A DNA stretch of 10,892 nucleotides. Origin: Burkholderiales bacterium (GTDB taxonomy: Bacteria; Pseudomonadota; Gammaproteobacteria; Burkholderiales; CAIKXV01). The position numbers and the translations under genes are program-made. The notes beneath the pieces are model-generated. The model was not told the origin of the DNA. It worked only from the letters and a program-made list of their open reading frames with translations, and did no database searches. Shown here one piece after another: positions 1 to 6,881 of the stretch (the stretch's first letter is position 1; every line of letters starts with the position of its first letter). The stretch covers positions 1 through 10,892 of the forward strand of contig JAIENF010000021.1 in NCBI GenBank assembly GCA_019751575.1, given 5' to 3'.

Positions 1-10
1 CGGACCGGCA

Positions 11-937
11 GTGCAGGCCGCTGCGCCGGCAGGCAGTGCGGCCGACGTCGACTGGAAAGGGTGCGTGATCGCCGTGGTCGGCGGCGACCGGCGCGAACAG
101 GAGATCGCGCGCCTCGCTGCCGCCACCGGTGCCACCGTGCGCGCGTTCGGGTTCCCCTGGCCGGAGGACGGCATCGAGGGCGTCGTCGCGGCCGCCAGCG
201 CAGCCGAGGCGCTGGCCGGTGCACGCTTCGCGCTGTTCCCGATCCCGGGCATCGCGCCGAGCGGCGCACTGTTCGCCCCGGCATGCCCCGAGCCGATCAT
301 CCCCGATCGCGCGATGCTCGCCGCGATGACCGGTCCGGCGCACATCATCCTCGGCTGGGCCGACCCGAAGCTGCAGGCGCATTGCGATGCGCTGGGCATC
401 ACCCTGCACGAATACGAATGGGACCAGGACCTGATGCTGCTGCGCGGCCCGGCGATCATCGAGGGACTGCTGAAGGTGGTCATCGAGAACACCGCAATCA
501 CCATCCACAAGGCGAACGTCGCGGTGGTGGGGCAGGGCACGATCGGCTTCCTGCTCGCGCGCTACATGGTCGCGCTGGGCGCGGTCACCCATGTCGCCGC
601 GCGCAACCCGGTGCAGCGTGCGGCGGCCTATGCGGCCGGGGCGCAGGTGCACCGGCTCGAGGACCTGCCCGCCCTGGCGCCGGGACTCGACATGGTTTTC
701 TCGACCGTGCCCTCGCGCGTGGTCGGCCGCGACGTGCTCGAGAAGCTGCCGAAGCACGCGTTCATCGCCGACCTCGCCGCGCCGCCCGGTGGCGTCGATT
801 TCGAGGCGGCGAAGGCGCTCGGGCTCAAGACCGCGTGGGCACGCGGGCTCGGCAGCCGCGCACCGGTCACGGTCGGCGCCAGCCAGTGGTCTGGCGTGCG
901 GCCGCGCATAGAGAAGGTGCTGCGCGGTGGCGCCTGA
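11..937 (+). CDS. Dipicolinate synthase subunit A-like (DpaA/SpoVFA family) NAD(P)-binding dehydrogenase, 5' end uncertain
   Basis: The product resembles subunit A of dipicolinate synthase, which in spore formers works with flavoprotein subunit B on the lysine-pathway intermediate to make pyridine-2,6-dicarboxylate. Seen: an N-terminal GGDRRE motif (residues 24-29, GTG start as residue 1), a linking helix with EGLLKVVIENT (151-161), a Rossmann nucleotide-binding motif GQGTIG (174-179), and a C-terminal block DLAAPPGGVDF (254-264) followed by SRAPVTVG, matching the family's DLAS-PGG-DF and AP-TAG blocks. At 308 residues it is close to the roughly 300 of Bacillus SpoVFA. The GTG at 11 leaves only a short lead before the conserved core, but the frame is open to the window edge, so the true start may lie upstream. 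No subunit B gene follows; a tautomerase gene does. Family membership is fairly sure. The reaction here is unknown, and another 2-hydroxyacid-dehydrogenase-like role is possible. Confidence 0.75.
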   Translation: MQAAAPAGSAADVDWKGCVIAVVGGDRREQEIARLAAATGATVRAFGFPWPEDGIEGVVAAASAAEALAGARFALFPIPGIAPSGALFAPACPEPIIPDRAMLAAMTGPAHIILGWADPKLQAHCDALGITLHEYEWDQDLMLLRGPAIIEGLLKVVIENTAITIHKANVAVVGQGTIGFLLARYMVALGAVTHVAARNPVQRAAAYAAGAQVHRLEDLPALAPGLDMVFSTVPSRVVGRDVLEKLPKHAFIADLAAPPGGVDFEAAKALGLKTAWARGLGSRAPVTVGASQWSGVRPRIEKVLRGGA

Positions 938-987
938 TGCGGATCCCGGCATCCGGCCCGGCCGGCTGATTTCGACAGACAACCTAC

Positions 988-992
988 AGGAG
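988..992 (+). promoter_or_regulatory. Shine-Dalgarno AGGAG for the tautomerase gene
   Basis: AGGAG lies 5 nt before the ATG at 998. It is the strongest ribosome-binding site in this run, and it fixes a start that places proline directly after the initiator methionine, as the family requires. Confidence 0.8.
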
Positions 993-997
993 TTCCC

Positions 998-1198
998 ATG
1001 CCAGTAGTCACCGTACAGATGTGGACGGGCCGCAGCACCGAGCAGAAGCGCAAGCTGGTGGCTGCGATCACCGATGCAATGGTGGTGCATGCCGGATGCA
1101 AGCCGGATCACCTGCACGTGATCATCCAGGACGTGCCCAAGGACAGCTGGGGCCGGGCGGGGCGCCTGGGCACCGAGAACGAACCGGACATCCACTGA
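998..1198 (+). CDS. 4-oxalocrotonate tautomerase (4-OT) family protein
   Basis: This 66-residue protein belongs to the tautomerase superfamily, small cytoplasmic oligomers that use an N-terminal proline as general base to shift keto/enol double bonds, typically late in aromatic meta-cleavage pathways. Seen: Met-Pro at the start, so removal of Met exposes Pro1; Arg11 in GRSTEQKRKL aligns with the substrate-binding Arg11 of 4-OT; the hydrophobic residue at position 50 is Trp instead of Phe; and the position of Arg39 is His (HLHVIIQDV). Length matches canonical 4-OT (62) plus a short tail. It starts 60 nt after the dehydrogenase gene behind a strong AGGAG site, and its TGA overlaps the ATG of the next gene by one base, implying translational coupling. 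The family call is secure. The altered position 39 suggests a substrate other than 2-hydroxymuconate. Confidence 0.88.
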   Translation: MPVVTVQMWTGRSTEQKRKLVAAITDAMVVHAGCKPDHLHVIIQDVPKDSWGRAGRLGTENEPDIH

Positions 1199-1569
1199 TG
1201 GCCAGCGACGAAATCCCGCGCACGCTGGGCTTCGCCCACCTGCTGATGCAGGTCTCGGACATCGAGGCGGCGAAGCGTTTCTATGTCGACCTGCTCGGAT
1301 TCACCATCCGGCCGGCCAGGCCGCTGGCGGATGGCCGGCCGTTCGTGCCCTTCCTGCAGGGGATCGCACTGACCACCGGTGGCCCGGGCAAGCCGCTGCA
1401 GATCGACCACATGGCGTTCACCGTGCATGACGTCGAAGGCCTGGCCGCGCGGCTTCGTGCGGCCGGCGTGCATTTCTTCCAGGACCTGCACGACGGCATC
1501 TACGGGCGCACGATCTATGTCGCGGACCCGGATGGCACCAAGGTGGAGTTGTACGAGCCGCCGCGCTGA
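1198..1569 (+). CDS. VOC (vicinal oxygen chelate) / glyoxalase-fold protein
   Basis: A 123-residue protein with two beta-alpha-beta-beta-beta modules of the VOC superfamily, which includes glyoxalase I, extradiol dioxygenases, epimerases and resistance proteins. Candidate metal ligands seen: His14 in FAHLLMQV, His71 in IDHMAFTV, and Glu117 in the C-terminal DPDGTKVELYEPP motif. The module-1 helix AAKRFYVDLLGF (24-35) is typical. The frame is open further upstream, but ATG 1198 is preferred because the conserved fold begins about ten residues later and the upstream region belongs to the tautomerase gene. That ATG shares one base with the preceding TGA, and no good Shine-Dalgarno is visible, so translation probably depends on coupling. 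The reaction cannot be assigned. Pairing with a tautomerase suggests a small-molecule isomerase, lyase or dioxygenase step. Confidence 0.88.
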   Translation: MASDEIPRTLGFAHLLMQVSDIEAAKRFYVDLLGFTIRPARPLADGRPFVPFLQGIALTTGGPGKPLQIDHMAFTVHDVEGLAARLRAAGVHFFQDLHDGIYGRTIYVADPDGTKVELYEPPR

Positions 1570-1639
1570 GGCGGGTGCGCCGCCGACGGCTGCGTCCCGC
1601 AGCCGCTGCCTGGCCTGAGTCCCTGCTTCCCCCATTCGT

Positions 1640-1643
1640 GGAG
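1640..1643 (+). promoter_or_regulatory. Shine-Dalgarno GGAG deciding the start of the solute receptor gene
   Basis: GGAG sits 6 nt before the ATG at 1650. It supports that start over an in-frame ATG at 1575, which would put about 25 arginine- and proline-rich residues ahead of a good signal peptide. Confidence 0.7.
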
Positions 1644-1649
1644 CCTGCA

Positions 1650-2654
1650 ATGAATTCCCGCATCCTTTCGTGGCGGCGGACCCGCATCGCCGCCGCGGCG
1701 CTGGCGGCGGCCGCGGCCCTGCCCCTGGCCGCGACCTGCGAGGACGCGTCCGCCCAGGCTTGGCCGTCGCGCCCGATCCGGCTGATCGTGCCGTTCAGTG
1801 CCGGCTCCACCGCCGACATCATCGCCCGGCTGGCCGGAAGCCAGCTGTCCCGGGAACTCGGGCAGGGCGTGGCCATCGACAATCGGCCCGGTGCGGCCGG
1901 CACGATCGGGGGTGCCGAGGCCGCGCGCGCCGCGCCCGACGGGTACACGCTGGTGCTCGGCACGGTCGCCAGCCATGGCACCGGCACGCTGATGATGGCC
2001 AGCGTACCGTACGACCCGGTGCGCGACTTCCAGGCGATCACCTTGATCACCAATGCCCCGGGGCTGCTGGCCGTGCATGCGTCGCTGCCGGTGAAGTCCG
2101 TGAAGGACCTGGTCGCGCTCGCCCGGCGCGACCCGACGATGAACTACACCAGTTCCGGTACCGGCACCACGACCCATCTGTCGGGTGAATTCCTCTGGTC
2201 GCGTACCGGCGTGAAGATGACCCACGTTCCGTACAGGGCGCAGGGGCAGGCGATCACCGACTTCGTCGGCGGCCACCTGCCGGTGATGGTCTACGCGATC
2301 CCGGCGCTTCGCCCGTACATCTACAGCGGAAAGATCCACCCGGTCGCGGTGACCTCGATCAGGCGAGTGTCCAGCCTGCCGGCGGTTCCGACGGTGGCCG
2401 AATCGATGCTGCCGGGGTTCGACTTCACCGCCTGGTTCGGCATCATGGCACCCGCGGGTACGCCCAGGCCGATCGTCGACCGGGTGCACAAGGTCATGCT
2501 GGCTGCGATGGAGACGCCCGAACTGAAGCAGCAGTTTGCCGCCCAGGGACTCGAACCGGTGGGCATGGGGCCGGACGAGTTCCAGGCGTTCATGAAGGCC
2601 GATCTCCAGCGCTGGCGCGAGGTGATCGCGAACACCGGCATCAAGGGCCAGTGA
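1650..2654 (+). CDS. Bug/TctC-family periplasmic tricarboxylate-type solute receptor
   Basis: Periplasmic substrate-binding protein of the tripartite tricarboxylate transporter (TTT) receptor family, which binds carboxylated small molecules for uptake or sensing. It is 334 residues, close to the usual 320-330. Seen: a Sec-type signal peptide with arginine-rich start, an alanine-rich hydrophobic core and likely cleavage after ASA (residue 35); then PSRPIRLIVPFSAGSTADI (39-57), VAIDNRPGAAGTIG, DGYTLVLGT, a MNYTSSGTGTTTHLSGEF-like binding loop, VPYRAQGQAITDF, and the LPAVPTVAES-LPGF block near the end. All are Bug hallmarks. The gene lies 80 nt after the VOC gene in the same direction. No TctA/TctB membrane subunits occur in the window, which is normal for Bug 'orphan' receptors. 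It probably supplies or senses the substrate of the neighbouring enzymes; the ligand is unknown. Confidence 0.95.
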   Translation: MNSRILSWRRTRIAAAALAAAAALPLAATCEDASAQAWPSRPIRLIVPFSAGSTADIIARLAGSQLSRELGQGVAIDNRPGAAGTIGGAEAARAAPDGYTLVLGTVASHGTGTLMMASVPYDPVRDFQAITLITNAPGLLAVHASLPVKSVKDLVALARRDPTMNYTSSGTGTTTHLSGEFLWSRTGVKMTHVPYRAQGQAITDFVGGHLPVMVYAIPALRPYIYSGKIHPVAVTSIRRVSSLPAVPTVAESMLPGFDFTAWFGIMAPAGTPRPIVDRVHKVMLAAMETPELKQQFAAQGLEPVGMGPDEFQAFMKADLQRWREVIANTGIKGQ

Positions 2655-2700
2655 ACGCCGCGGCGGCCTGCGGCACGACCCGCAGCGCGCCGCAGCCGCT

Positions 2701-3579
2701 TCAGGTCTTCAGCAGCGCCCCGGGGATCGCCCGTGGATCGCGTACCTTCCACGCGTCGTTCTCGACCTGGGCCAGGAACTCGGCGACGAACTGGTTGAAC
2801 AGCGCCGGCTCTTCCAGGTTCACCGCGTGCCCGGTCTTGGGCAGCACGACCAGTCCGCAGGCGGGAAGGATGCGCTTCAGGAAGAGGCCAGGCTGGATGC
2901 AGTGGTCGTCCTCGTCGCCGACGACCAGCAGCGTCGGCACCTGCATGTTGCGCAGCCCGTCCTCGAGGTCGTACAGCGAAGGACGCTTCGCCTGCACGCC
3001 GCGCATCGTCGCGGCGGCGCCGATCTTCGAGTGCTGCTTCAGGCGTTCGATGAATGCACGCCAGCCGCGCGGATCCTTGTTCTGGAACTGCACCCGCGCT
3101 GCAGCTTCGCCATAGACCTCGGCGAACTTCTCCGGTCCGAGGGTCTCGAACCTCCCGGCGGCGACTTCCGCCTGGCTGCGCATCTCGCCCTCGAACTGCT
3201 TGTCGCTGCCGTACCCGGCTGCCGCGGCGGTGAGCGACAGCGCGCGCTGCGCATGGTTGAGCCCGAAGTGCACCGTTGCGTAACCGCCCATCGAGATGCC
3301 GACGATGTGCGCCCTGGCGAGCCCGAGGTGGTCCATCACTGCCGCGATGTCATCGCAGGCCTGGCGCTGCGAATAGCGTTCGACCTCGGCGGGGATGTCC
3401 GAAGGCGGGTAGCCGCGCGCGGCGAACACGATGCAGCGATAGCGGCGCGAGAAGAAACCGACCTGCTGCTCCCAGCTGCGGTAGTTGTCGCCGAACTCGT
3501 GCACGAACACGATCGGCGTACCTGTCCCGGCTTCTTCGAAGTACAGCTTGACGCCGTCGGCGGCGGTCGCGAAAGGCAT
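2701..3579 (-). CDS. Alpha/beta-fold hydrolase
   Basis: A 292-residue cytoplasmic alpha/beta hydrolase, last gene of the minus-strand run. Catalytic residues seen: nucleophile elbow GISMGG with Ser96; acid Asp222 in VVGDEDD (Asp225 is an alternative); His251 in KTGHAVNLEEP; oxyanion-loop HEFGDN (27-32), where the usual HG is HE. The start ATG has AGGAG (3586-3590) 6 nt upstream. The gene follows the coxG-like gene by 43 nt and ends 46 nt from the end of the convergent receptor gene. The family includes enol-lactonases, ring-cleavage-product C-C hydrolases and simple esterases, and nothing in the sequence picks one. Context suggests a hydrolytic step in catabolism of a ring compound. Confidence 0.92.
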   Translation of the reverse strand: MPFATAADGVKLYFEEAGTGTPIVFVHEFGDNYRSWEQQVGFFSRRYRCIVFAARGYPPSDIPAEVERYSQRQACDDIAAVMDHLGLARAHIVGISMGGYATVHFGLNHAQRALSLTAAAAGYGSDKQFEGEMRSQAEVAAGRFETLGPEKFAEVYGEAAARVQFQNKDPRGWRAFIERLKQHSKIGAAATMRGVQAKRPSLYDLEDGLRNMQVPTLLVVGDEDDHCIQPGLFLKRILPACGLVVLPKTGHAVNLEEPALFNQFVAEFLAQVENDAWKVRDPRAIPGALLKT

Positions 3580-3622
3580 TGCAGGCTCCTGGAGGGTGGG
3601 GGCGTTCGGGGTGCGGCCTGGC

Positions 3623-4294
3623 TCAGCCGCGCATGTTGGTCAGGATGATGGCAACCACCAGGGCCACTGCACCGCCGACCGCCCAGGCCCATTTCGGGAC
3701 GGCCGCGACCGGATCCTGGCTTGCAGCTGGCACCACCGGTGCCGGCGCCGCTTCGGTCGCCGGTCGCGCTGCGTCCGTGGTGCCGGGCTCCCCGGACACG
3801 GACGTCGATGCCTCGGCTGGCGGGAGGATTTCCTCGCCGCCGGTTGCGCCAGCCGTCGGCACCACGTTCTTCTCGAACGCGTCGAAGAACTCCTGGGCGA
3901 GCTTGGTTGCGGTGCCCTCGATCAGGCGCGAGCCGACCTGTGCCAGCTTGCCGCCGACCTGCGCATCGGCGAGGTAATTGAGTTGCGTGCCGCCGTCGAC
4001 CTCGGCAAGCGTGACCGTGGCCTTCATCTTGCCGAAGCCGGCGACGCCACCCTGGCCTTCGCCGACGATGGTGTACTGCTGCGGCGGCATCAGGTCGACC
4101 AGCTTCACGTTGCCCTTGAACTTCGCCTTCACCGGGCCGACCTTCAGCGTCAGCGTGGCATTGAGTTCGGTGTCCGACACCTTCTCGATCGTCTCGCAGC
4201 CCGGGATCGAACGCTGCAGGACGCCCGGGTCGTTGAGCGCTGCCCATACCACCGGCCGTTTCGCGGGGATGATTCGTTCGCCTTTGATTTCCAT
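3623..4294 (-). CDS. coxG: CoxG-like SRPBCC protein with C-terminal membrane anchor
   Basis: This 223-residue protein matches the CoxG (carbon monoxide dehydrogenase subunit G) family. CoxG is known to tether CO dehydrogenase to the cytoplasmic membrane in Oligotropha-type bacteria. Seen: an SRPBCC/START-like domain (1-145) opening MEIKGERIIPAKRPVVWAAL and containing LNDPGVLQRSIPGCE, both typical; a Pro/Ala/Thr/Glu-rich linker (about 146-200); and one C-terminal transmembrane helix (about 203-219) ending in TNMRG. Start ATG 4294 is chosen because the family core begins at residue 1; the longer upstream frame is a shadow of the amidohydrolase gene. The ribosome-binding site is weak. It sits 59 nt after the amidohydrolase gene and in the same run as the FAD and FeS subunits, supporting a role in membrane recruitment of a molybdenum hydroxylase. 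Confidence 0.88.
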   Translation of the reverse strand: MEIKGERIIPAKRPVVWAALNDPGVLQRSIPGCETIEKVSDTELNATLTLKVGPVKAKFKGNVKLVDLMPPQQYTIVGEGQGGVAGFGKMKATVTLAEVDGGTQLNYLADAQVGGKLAQVGSRLIEGTATKLAQEFFDAFEKNVVPTAGATGGEEILPPAEASTSVSGEPGTTDAARPATEAAPAPVVPAASQDPVAAVPKWAWAVGGAVALVVAIILTNMRG

Positions 4295-4353
4295 CGTTGT
4301 CGTTAGCCTGTAGTGGGGGTCGGTCGGGACGGCGGTGTCGTGGCCGCAGCCGG

Positions 4354-5352
4354 TCAGAAGCGGAAAAGCCGGCGCGGGTTGCCATCCGAGATCATTTCGA
4401 TTTCGCGGGCGCCGATGCCGGTCGCCCGCAGCGTTGCCATCGGGTCGTGGTCGGCTGGCGGGAATGAATCGTCGCTGCCGAGGACCACCCGATCGGCGCC
4501 GACGCGTTCGATCAGGTAGCGCAGGGCCGCAGGTTCGTGAAGGATCGTGTCGTAGGACAGCCGCGTCAAGTACGACGATGGTGCCATGGCCGCGACGTCC
4601 TGCTGCTGCCTGCGGTCCATCCGGCCATGCATGCAGTCGAACCGGCCGATCAGCCAGGGCATGGCACCGCCGCCGTGGGACAGGATCAGTTCCAGCTTCG
4701 GGAAGCGGTCGAGCACGCCTGACCCGATGAGGGATCCGACGCACAGCGTCGTATCGTAGGTGTATTGCACGATCTGGTTGAGGGCATGGCGCCCGGTGCG
4801 CGGATTCGGCGACGGGGCCGTCGGATGGATGAACACCGGTACGTCGAGTGCCTGCGCGCAGGCCCAGTAAGGGTCGAGGTCCAGGTCGCCGAGGTTGGTG
4901 CCCTCGACATTGGCGGCCACCACGCCGCCGACCGCACCGTCTTCGCGCACGGCGCGCTCGAGTTCGCGCGCGGCACCCGCCGCATCGGGCAGGGCGCCCG
5001 AGGCCAGCCAGGAGAAGCGCGCCGGTTCGCGCGCGCACATCCGGGCCAGCGAATCGTTCAGCAGGCGGTGCCAGCGGGCGCCCTGCGCGTGTGGCAGCGC
5101 ATAGGCGAAGATGTCGGTCCAGATCGACAGCACCTGCCGGTCGATGCCGGTGCGGTCCATGCTGGCCAGCCGGTCCGCGACCGGCTCGACCAGCTTGCTG
5201 AAGAACGGGCGCACCTGCAGTCCGTGGTCGAAGCGCAGGCACTGGCACCCCGGGGATGCTTCGACCACGGACACCCCGAAATCGGCGGCGCGGGCGGACA
5301 GGGGCTCCAGGATGTCGAGCGGTACATGGTGGGCGTGGACGTCGATCGGCAT
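4354..5352 (-). CDS. Amidohydrolase-2 / ACMSD-like metal-dependent decarboxylase or hydrolase
   Basis: A 332-residue TIM-barrel protein of the amidohydrolase-2 group, which contains aminocarboxymuconate-semialdehyde decarboxylase (ACMSD), gamma-resorcylate decarboxylase and related lactonases/hydratases. Seen: the N-terminal metal pair DVHAHH (His6, His8), His176 in FIHPTAP, His226 in LSHGGGAMPW, Asp294 in LGSDDSF, and Arg237 eleven residues after His226. As I recall the ACMSD structure (His9, His11, His177, His228, Arg239, Asp294), the set and spacing are very close. The usual GTDYPF sequence around the aspartate is replaced by GSDDSFPP. Start ATG 5352 puts the metal motif at the N-terminus as expected; the longer frame upstream overlaps the FeS-subunit gene. 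It lies 79 nt after the CoxS-type gene. A nonoxidative decarboxylase or hydrolase of an aromatic-derived acid is likely; the substrate is unknown. Confidence 0.85.
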   Translation of the reverse strand: MPIDVHAHHVPLDILEPLSARAADFGVSVVEASPGCQCLRFDHGLQVRPFFSKLVEPVADRLASMDRTGIDRQVLSIWTDIFAYALPHAQGARWHRLLNDSLARMCAREPARFSWLASGALPDAAGAARELERAVREDGAVGGVVAANVEGTNLGDLDLDPYWACAQALDVPVFIHPTAPSPNPRTGRHALNQIVQYTYDTTLCVGSLIGSGVLDRFPKLELILSHGGGAMPWLIGRFDCMHGRMDRRQQQDVAAMAPSSYLTRLSYDTILHEPAALRYLIERVGADRVVLGSDDSFPPADHDPMATLRATGIGAREIEMISDGNPRRLFRF

Positions 5353-5431
5353 GGCAGGTGGTTCTCGCGGGTGGTGAGTGGTGGAGGCCCGCAGGCCGCG
5401 GCGGCGGAGGCCCCGCCTGCCGGCTGCGCCT

Positions 5432-5950
5432 TCAACCGGCCTTCCCGGCACGCAACTGGCGCGCGGCGTCGAGGATCGCCTCCACGATCGGCACGTAGCC
5501 GGTACACCGGCACAGGTTGCCGGAGATCGCGAGGCGGACTTCATCGGGCGACGGATCCGGGGTCTCCGCCAGCAGCGCGAAGGCGGTGGTGAGCAGCCCG
5601 GGGGTGCAGAACCCGCACTGAAGCGCATGGTGTTCGTGGAATGCCTGCTGCAGCACCGACAGCGTCGCCTCGCCGCGTGCGACCGCCGTGCCCATCACCG
5701 GGCAACGCTCGGCCAGCCCTTCGACCGTGACCACCGAAGCACCGTCTGCCTGCACCGCGTACATGAGGCAGCCGCGTACCGATCGACCATCGACCAGGAC
5801 GGTGCAGGCGCCGCACACGCCGTGTTCGCAGCCGAGGTGGGTGCCGGTGAGATCGAGCGACTCGCGCAGGAAATCAGCGAGGGTCATCCGCGGTTCGACC
5901 CTGCGTTCGACGGGGGCACCATTCACCATCAGGCGGATCGGATGGGTCAT
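5432..5950 (-). CDS. Molybdenum hydroxylase small subunit, [2Fe-2S] protein (CoxS/XdhC-type)
   Basis: The 172-residue iron-sulfur subunit of a xanthine-dehydrogenase-family enzyme, which passes electrons from the molybdenum site to FAD. All eight cluster cysteines are visible: a plant-type ferredoxin cluster at Cys41, Cys46, Cys49 and Cys61 (GCEHGVCGAC...GC) and the helical-domain cluster at Cys112, Cys115, Cys147 and Cys149 (QCGFCTPG...CRCTGY). Length is normal (about 155-175). The start codon overlaps the stop of the upstream FAD-subunit gene as ATGA, so the two are probably translated together. The family includes CO, nicotinate, isoquinoline, quinoline and 4-hydroxybenzoyl-CoA hydroxylases/reductases; the small subunit does not tell which. 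No large catalytic subunit gene is found in the window. Confidence 0.95.
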   Translation of the reverse strand: MTHPIRLMVNGAPVERRVEPRMTLADFLRESLDLTGTHLGCEHGVCGACTVLVDGRSVRGCLMYAVQADGASVVTVEGLAERCPVMGTAVARGEATLSVLQQAFHEHHALQCGFCTPGLLTTAFALLAETPDPSPDEVRLAISGNLCRCTGYVPIVEAILDAARQLRAGKAG

Positions 5951-6825
5951 CGGCCTGCTCCCGTGGATGCCAGCGCCTTCTCGAGCGTACGTCGCACCAG
6001 CACGCGCGCGAGTTCGCAGCGATATGCCGCGCTCGCCTGGTGGTCGGATCTCGGGTCGAGGCCCTCGGTGGCAAGCCCGGCGACCCGTCGGGCGAGATCC
6101 GCGCCGGCCGGTTCGCCGAGCAGCGCCGCCTCGACCGCGCCCGCGCGTACCGGCATGTCCGCAGCCCCGAACAGCACGACGCGCGCCGCCGACACGCGAC
6201 CGCCGGCATCGACATCCACGGTCAGGGCAACGCCCAGCATCGCGTAGTCGCCATGCCTGCGGGCGACCTCGGAAAAGCCCTGGCGGCGTCCTGCCGGACA
6301 GGCCGGGAAGCGCACGCCGACCAGGATCTCGTCTGCAGCCAGTGCAGTCGTGAACATGCCCTGGAAGAAGCGTCCGGCCTGCACCTCACGCAGGCCGCAG
6401 GGGCCCTGGAGCTCGATGGTCGCGTCACAGGCGACCGCGATCGCGGGCAATTCCGCCGAGGGATCGGCATGCGAGAGGCTGCCGCCGAGCGTGCCGCGGT
6501 TGCGGATCTGCACATGCGCGACCCAGGGCATGGCTGCATGGAGCAGCGGTTGTGCACGGGCGAGCGCCGGCGAGCACTCGAGCGTGCGGCTTCGGACCAT
6601 CGCGCCGGCGCGGACGGAGCCGTCCGGTGCGATCGACAGGTCGGACAATCCATCCACGCGGTTGAGGTCGATCAGCACCGACGGGCTGGCGAGGCGCAGC
6701 GCCAGCAACGGTGCAAGGCTCTGCCCGCCGGCAAGCAGCTTCGCGTCTTCGCCATGCCGAGACAGGGCCTCGAGCGCCTCGTCGAGGCGGCGCGGAGCGA
6801 GGTAGTCGAAGGCGGCGGCTTTCAT
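5947..6825 (-). CDS. Molybdenum hydroxylase medium subunit, FAD-binding (CoxM-type)
   Basis: A 292-residue FAD-binding subunit of a xanthine-dehydrogenase-family hydroxylase. It takes electrons from the FeS subunit and passes them to an external acceptor. Seen: the PCMH-type FAD site AGGQSLAPLLALRLASP (32-48) with following IDLNRV, the second FAD motif IRNRGTLGGSLSHADPSAELP (107-127), and a CO_deh_flav_C-like C-terminal domain from about residue 182. The start at 6825 (MKAAAFDYLAP) is preferred over an upstream in-frame ATG at 6885 because family members begin almost exactly here; the Shine-Dalgarno is poor. Its TGA overlaps the ATG of the FeS gene by 4 nt. It is the first structural gene after iclR (207 nt away) on the same strand, so control by that regulator is plausible but not shown. 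Confidence 0.94.
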   Translation of the reverse strand: MKAAAFDYLAPRRLDEALEALSRHGEDAKLLAGGQSLAPLLALRLASPSVLIDLNRVDGLSDLSIAPDGSVRAGAMVRSRTLECSPALARAQPLLHAAMPWVAHVQIRNRGTLGGSLSHADPSAELPAIAVACDATIELQGPCGLREVQAGRFFQGMFTTALAADEILVGVRFPACPAGRRQGFSEVARRHGDYAMLGVALTVDVDAGGRVSAARVVLFGAADMPVRAGAVEAALLGEPAGADLARRVAGLATEGLDPRSDHQASAAYRCELARVLVRRTLEKALASTGAGR

Positions 6826-6881
6826 CGAGCGTGAAGCATCCCTTGGAGGGCCGGTGCCGTTGCATGGACCGGGGAGGTGCG

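Noticed and set aside
1575..1649. Earlier start for the solute receptor
   Set aside because: It would bury a good signal peptide behind 25 arginine/proline-rich residues, and a Shine-Dalgarno directly precedes ATG 1650.
1650..1690. Twin-arginine export signal in the receptor
   Set aside because: RR occurs at residues 9-10, but the flanking consensus (S/T before, hydrophobic residues at the following positions) is absent, so Sec export is more likely.
2668..2685. Hairpin CTGCGG-N6-CCGCAG between the convergent receptor and hydrolase genes
   Set aside because: The position suits a bidirectional terminator, but the stem is only 6 bp in very GC-rich sequence and has no T-run on either side.
3336..4385. 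A 349-codon minus-strand open frame
   Set aside because: It overlaps the hydrolase and CoxG-like genes in another frame of the same strand and has no coherent motifs.
5391..5420. Inverted repeat GCAGGC / GCCTGC between the FeS-subunit and amidohydrolase genes
   Set aside because: A 6-bp stem with an 18-nt loop is expected by chance in this GC-rich composition.
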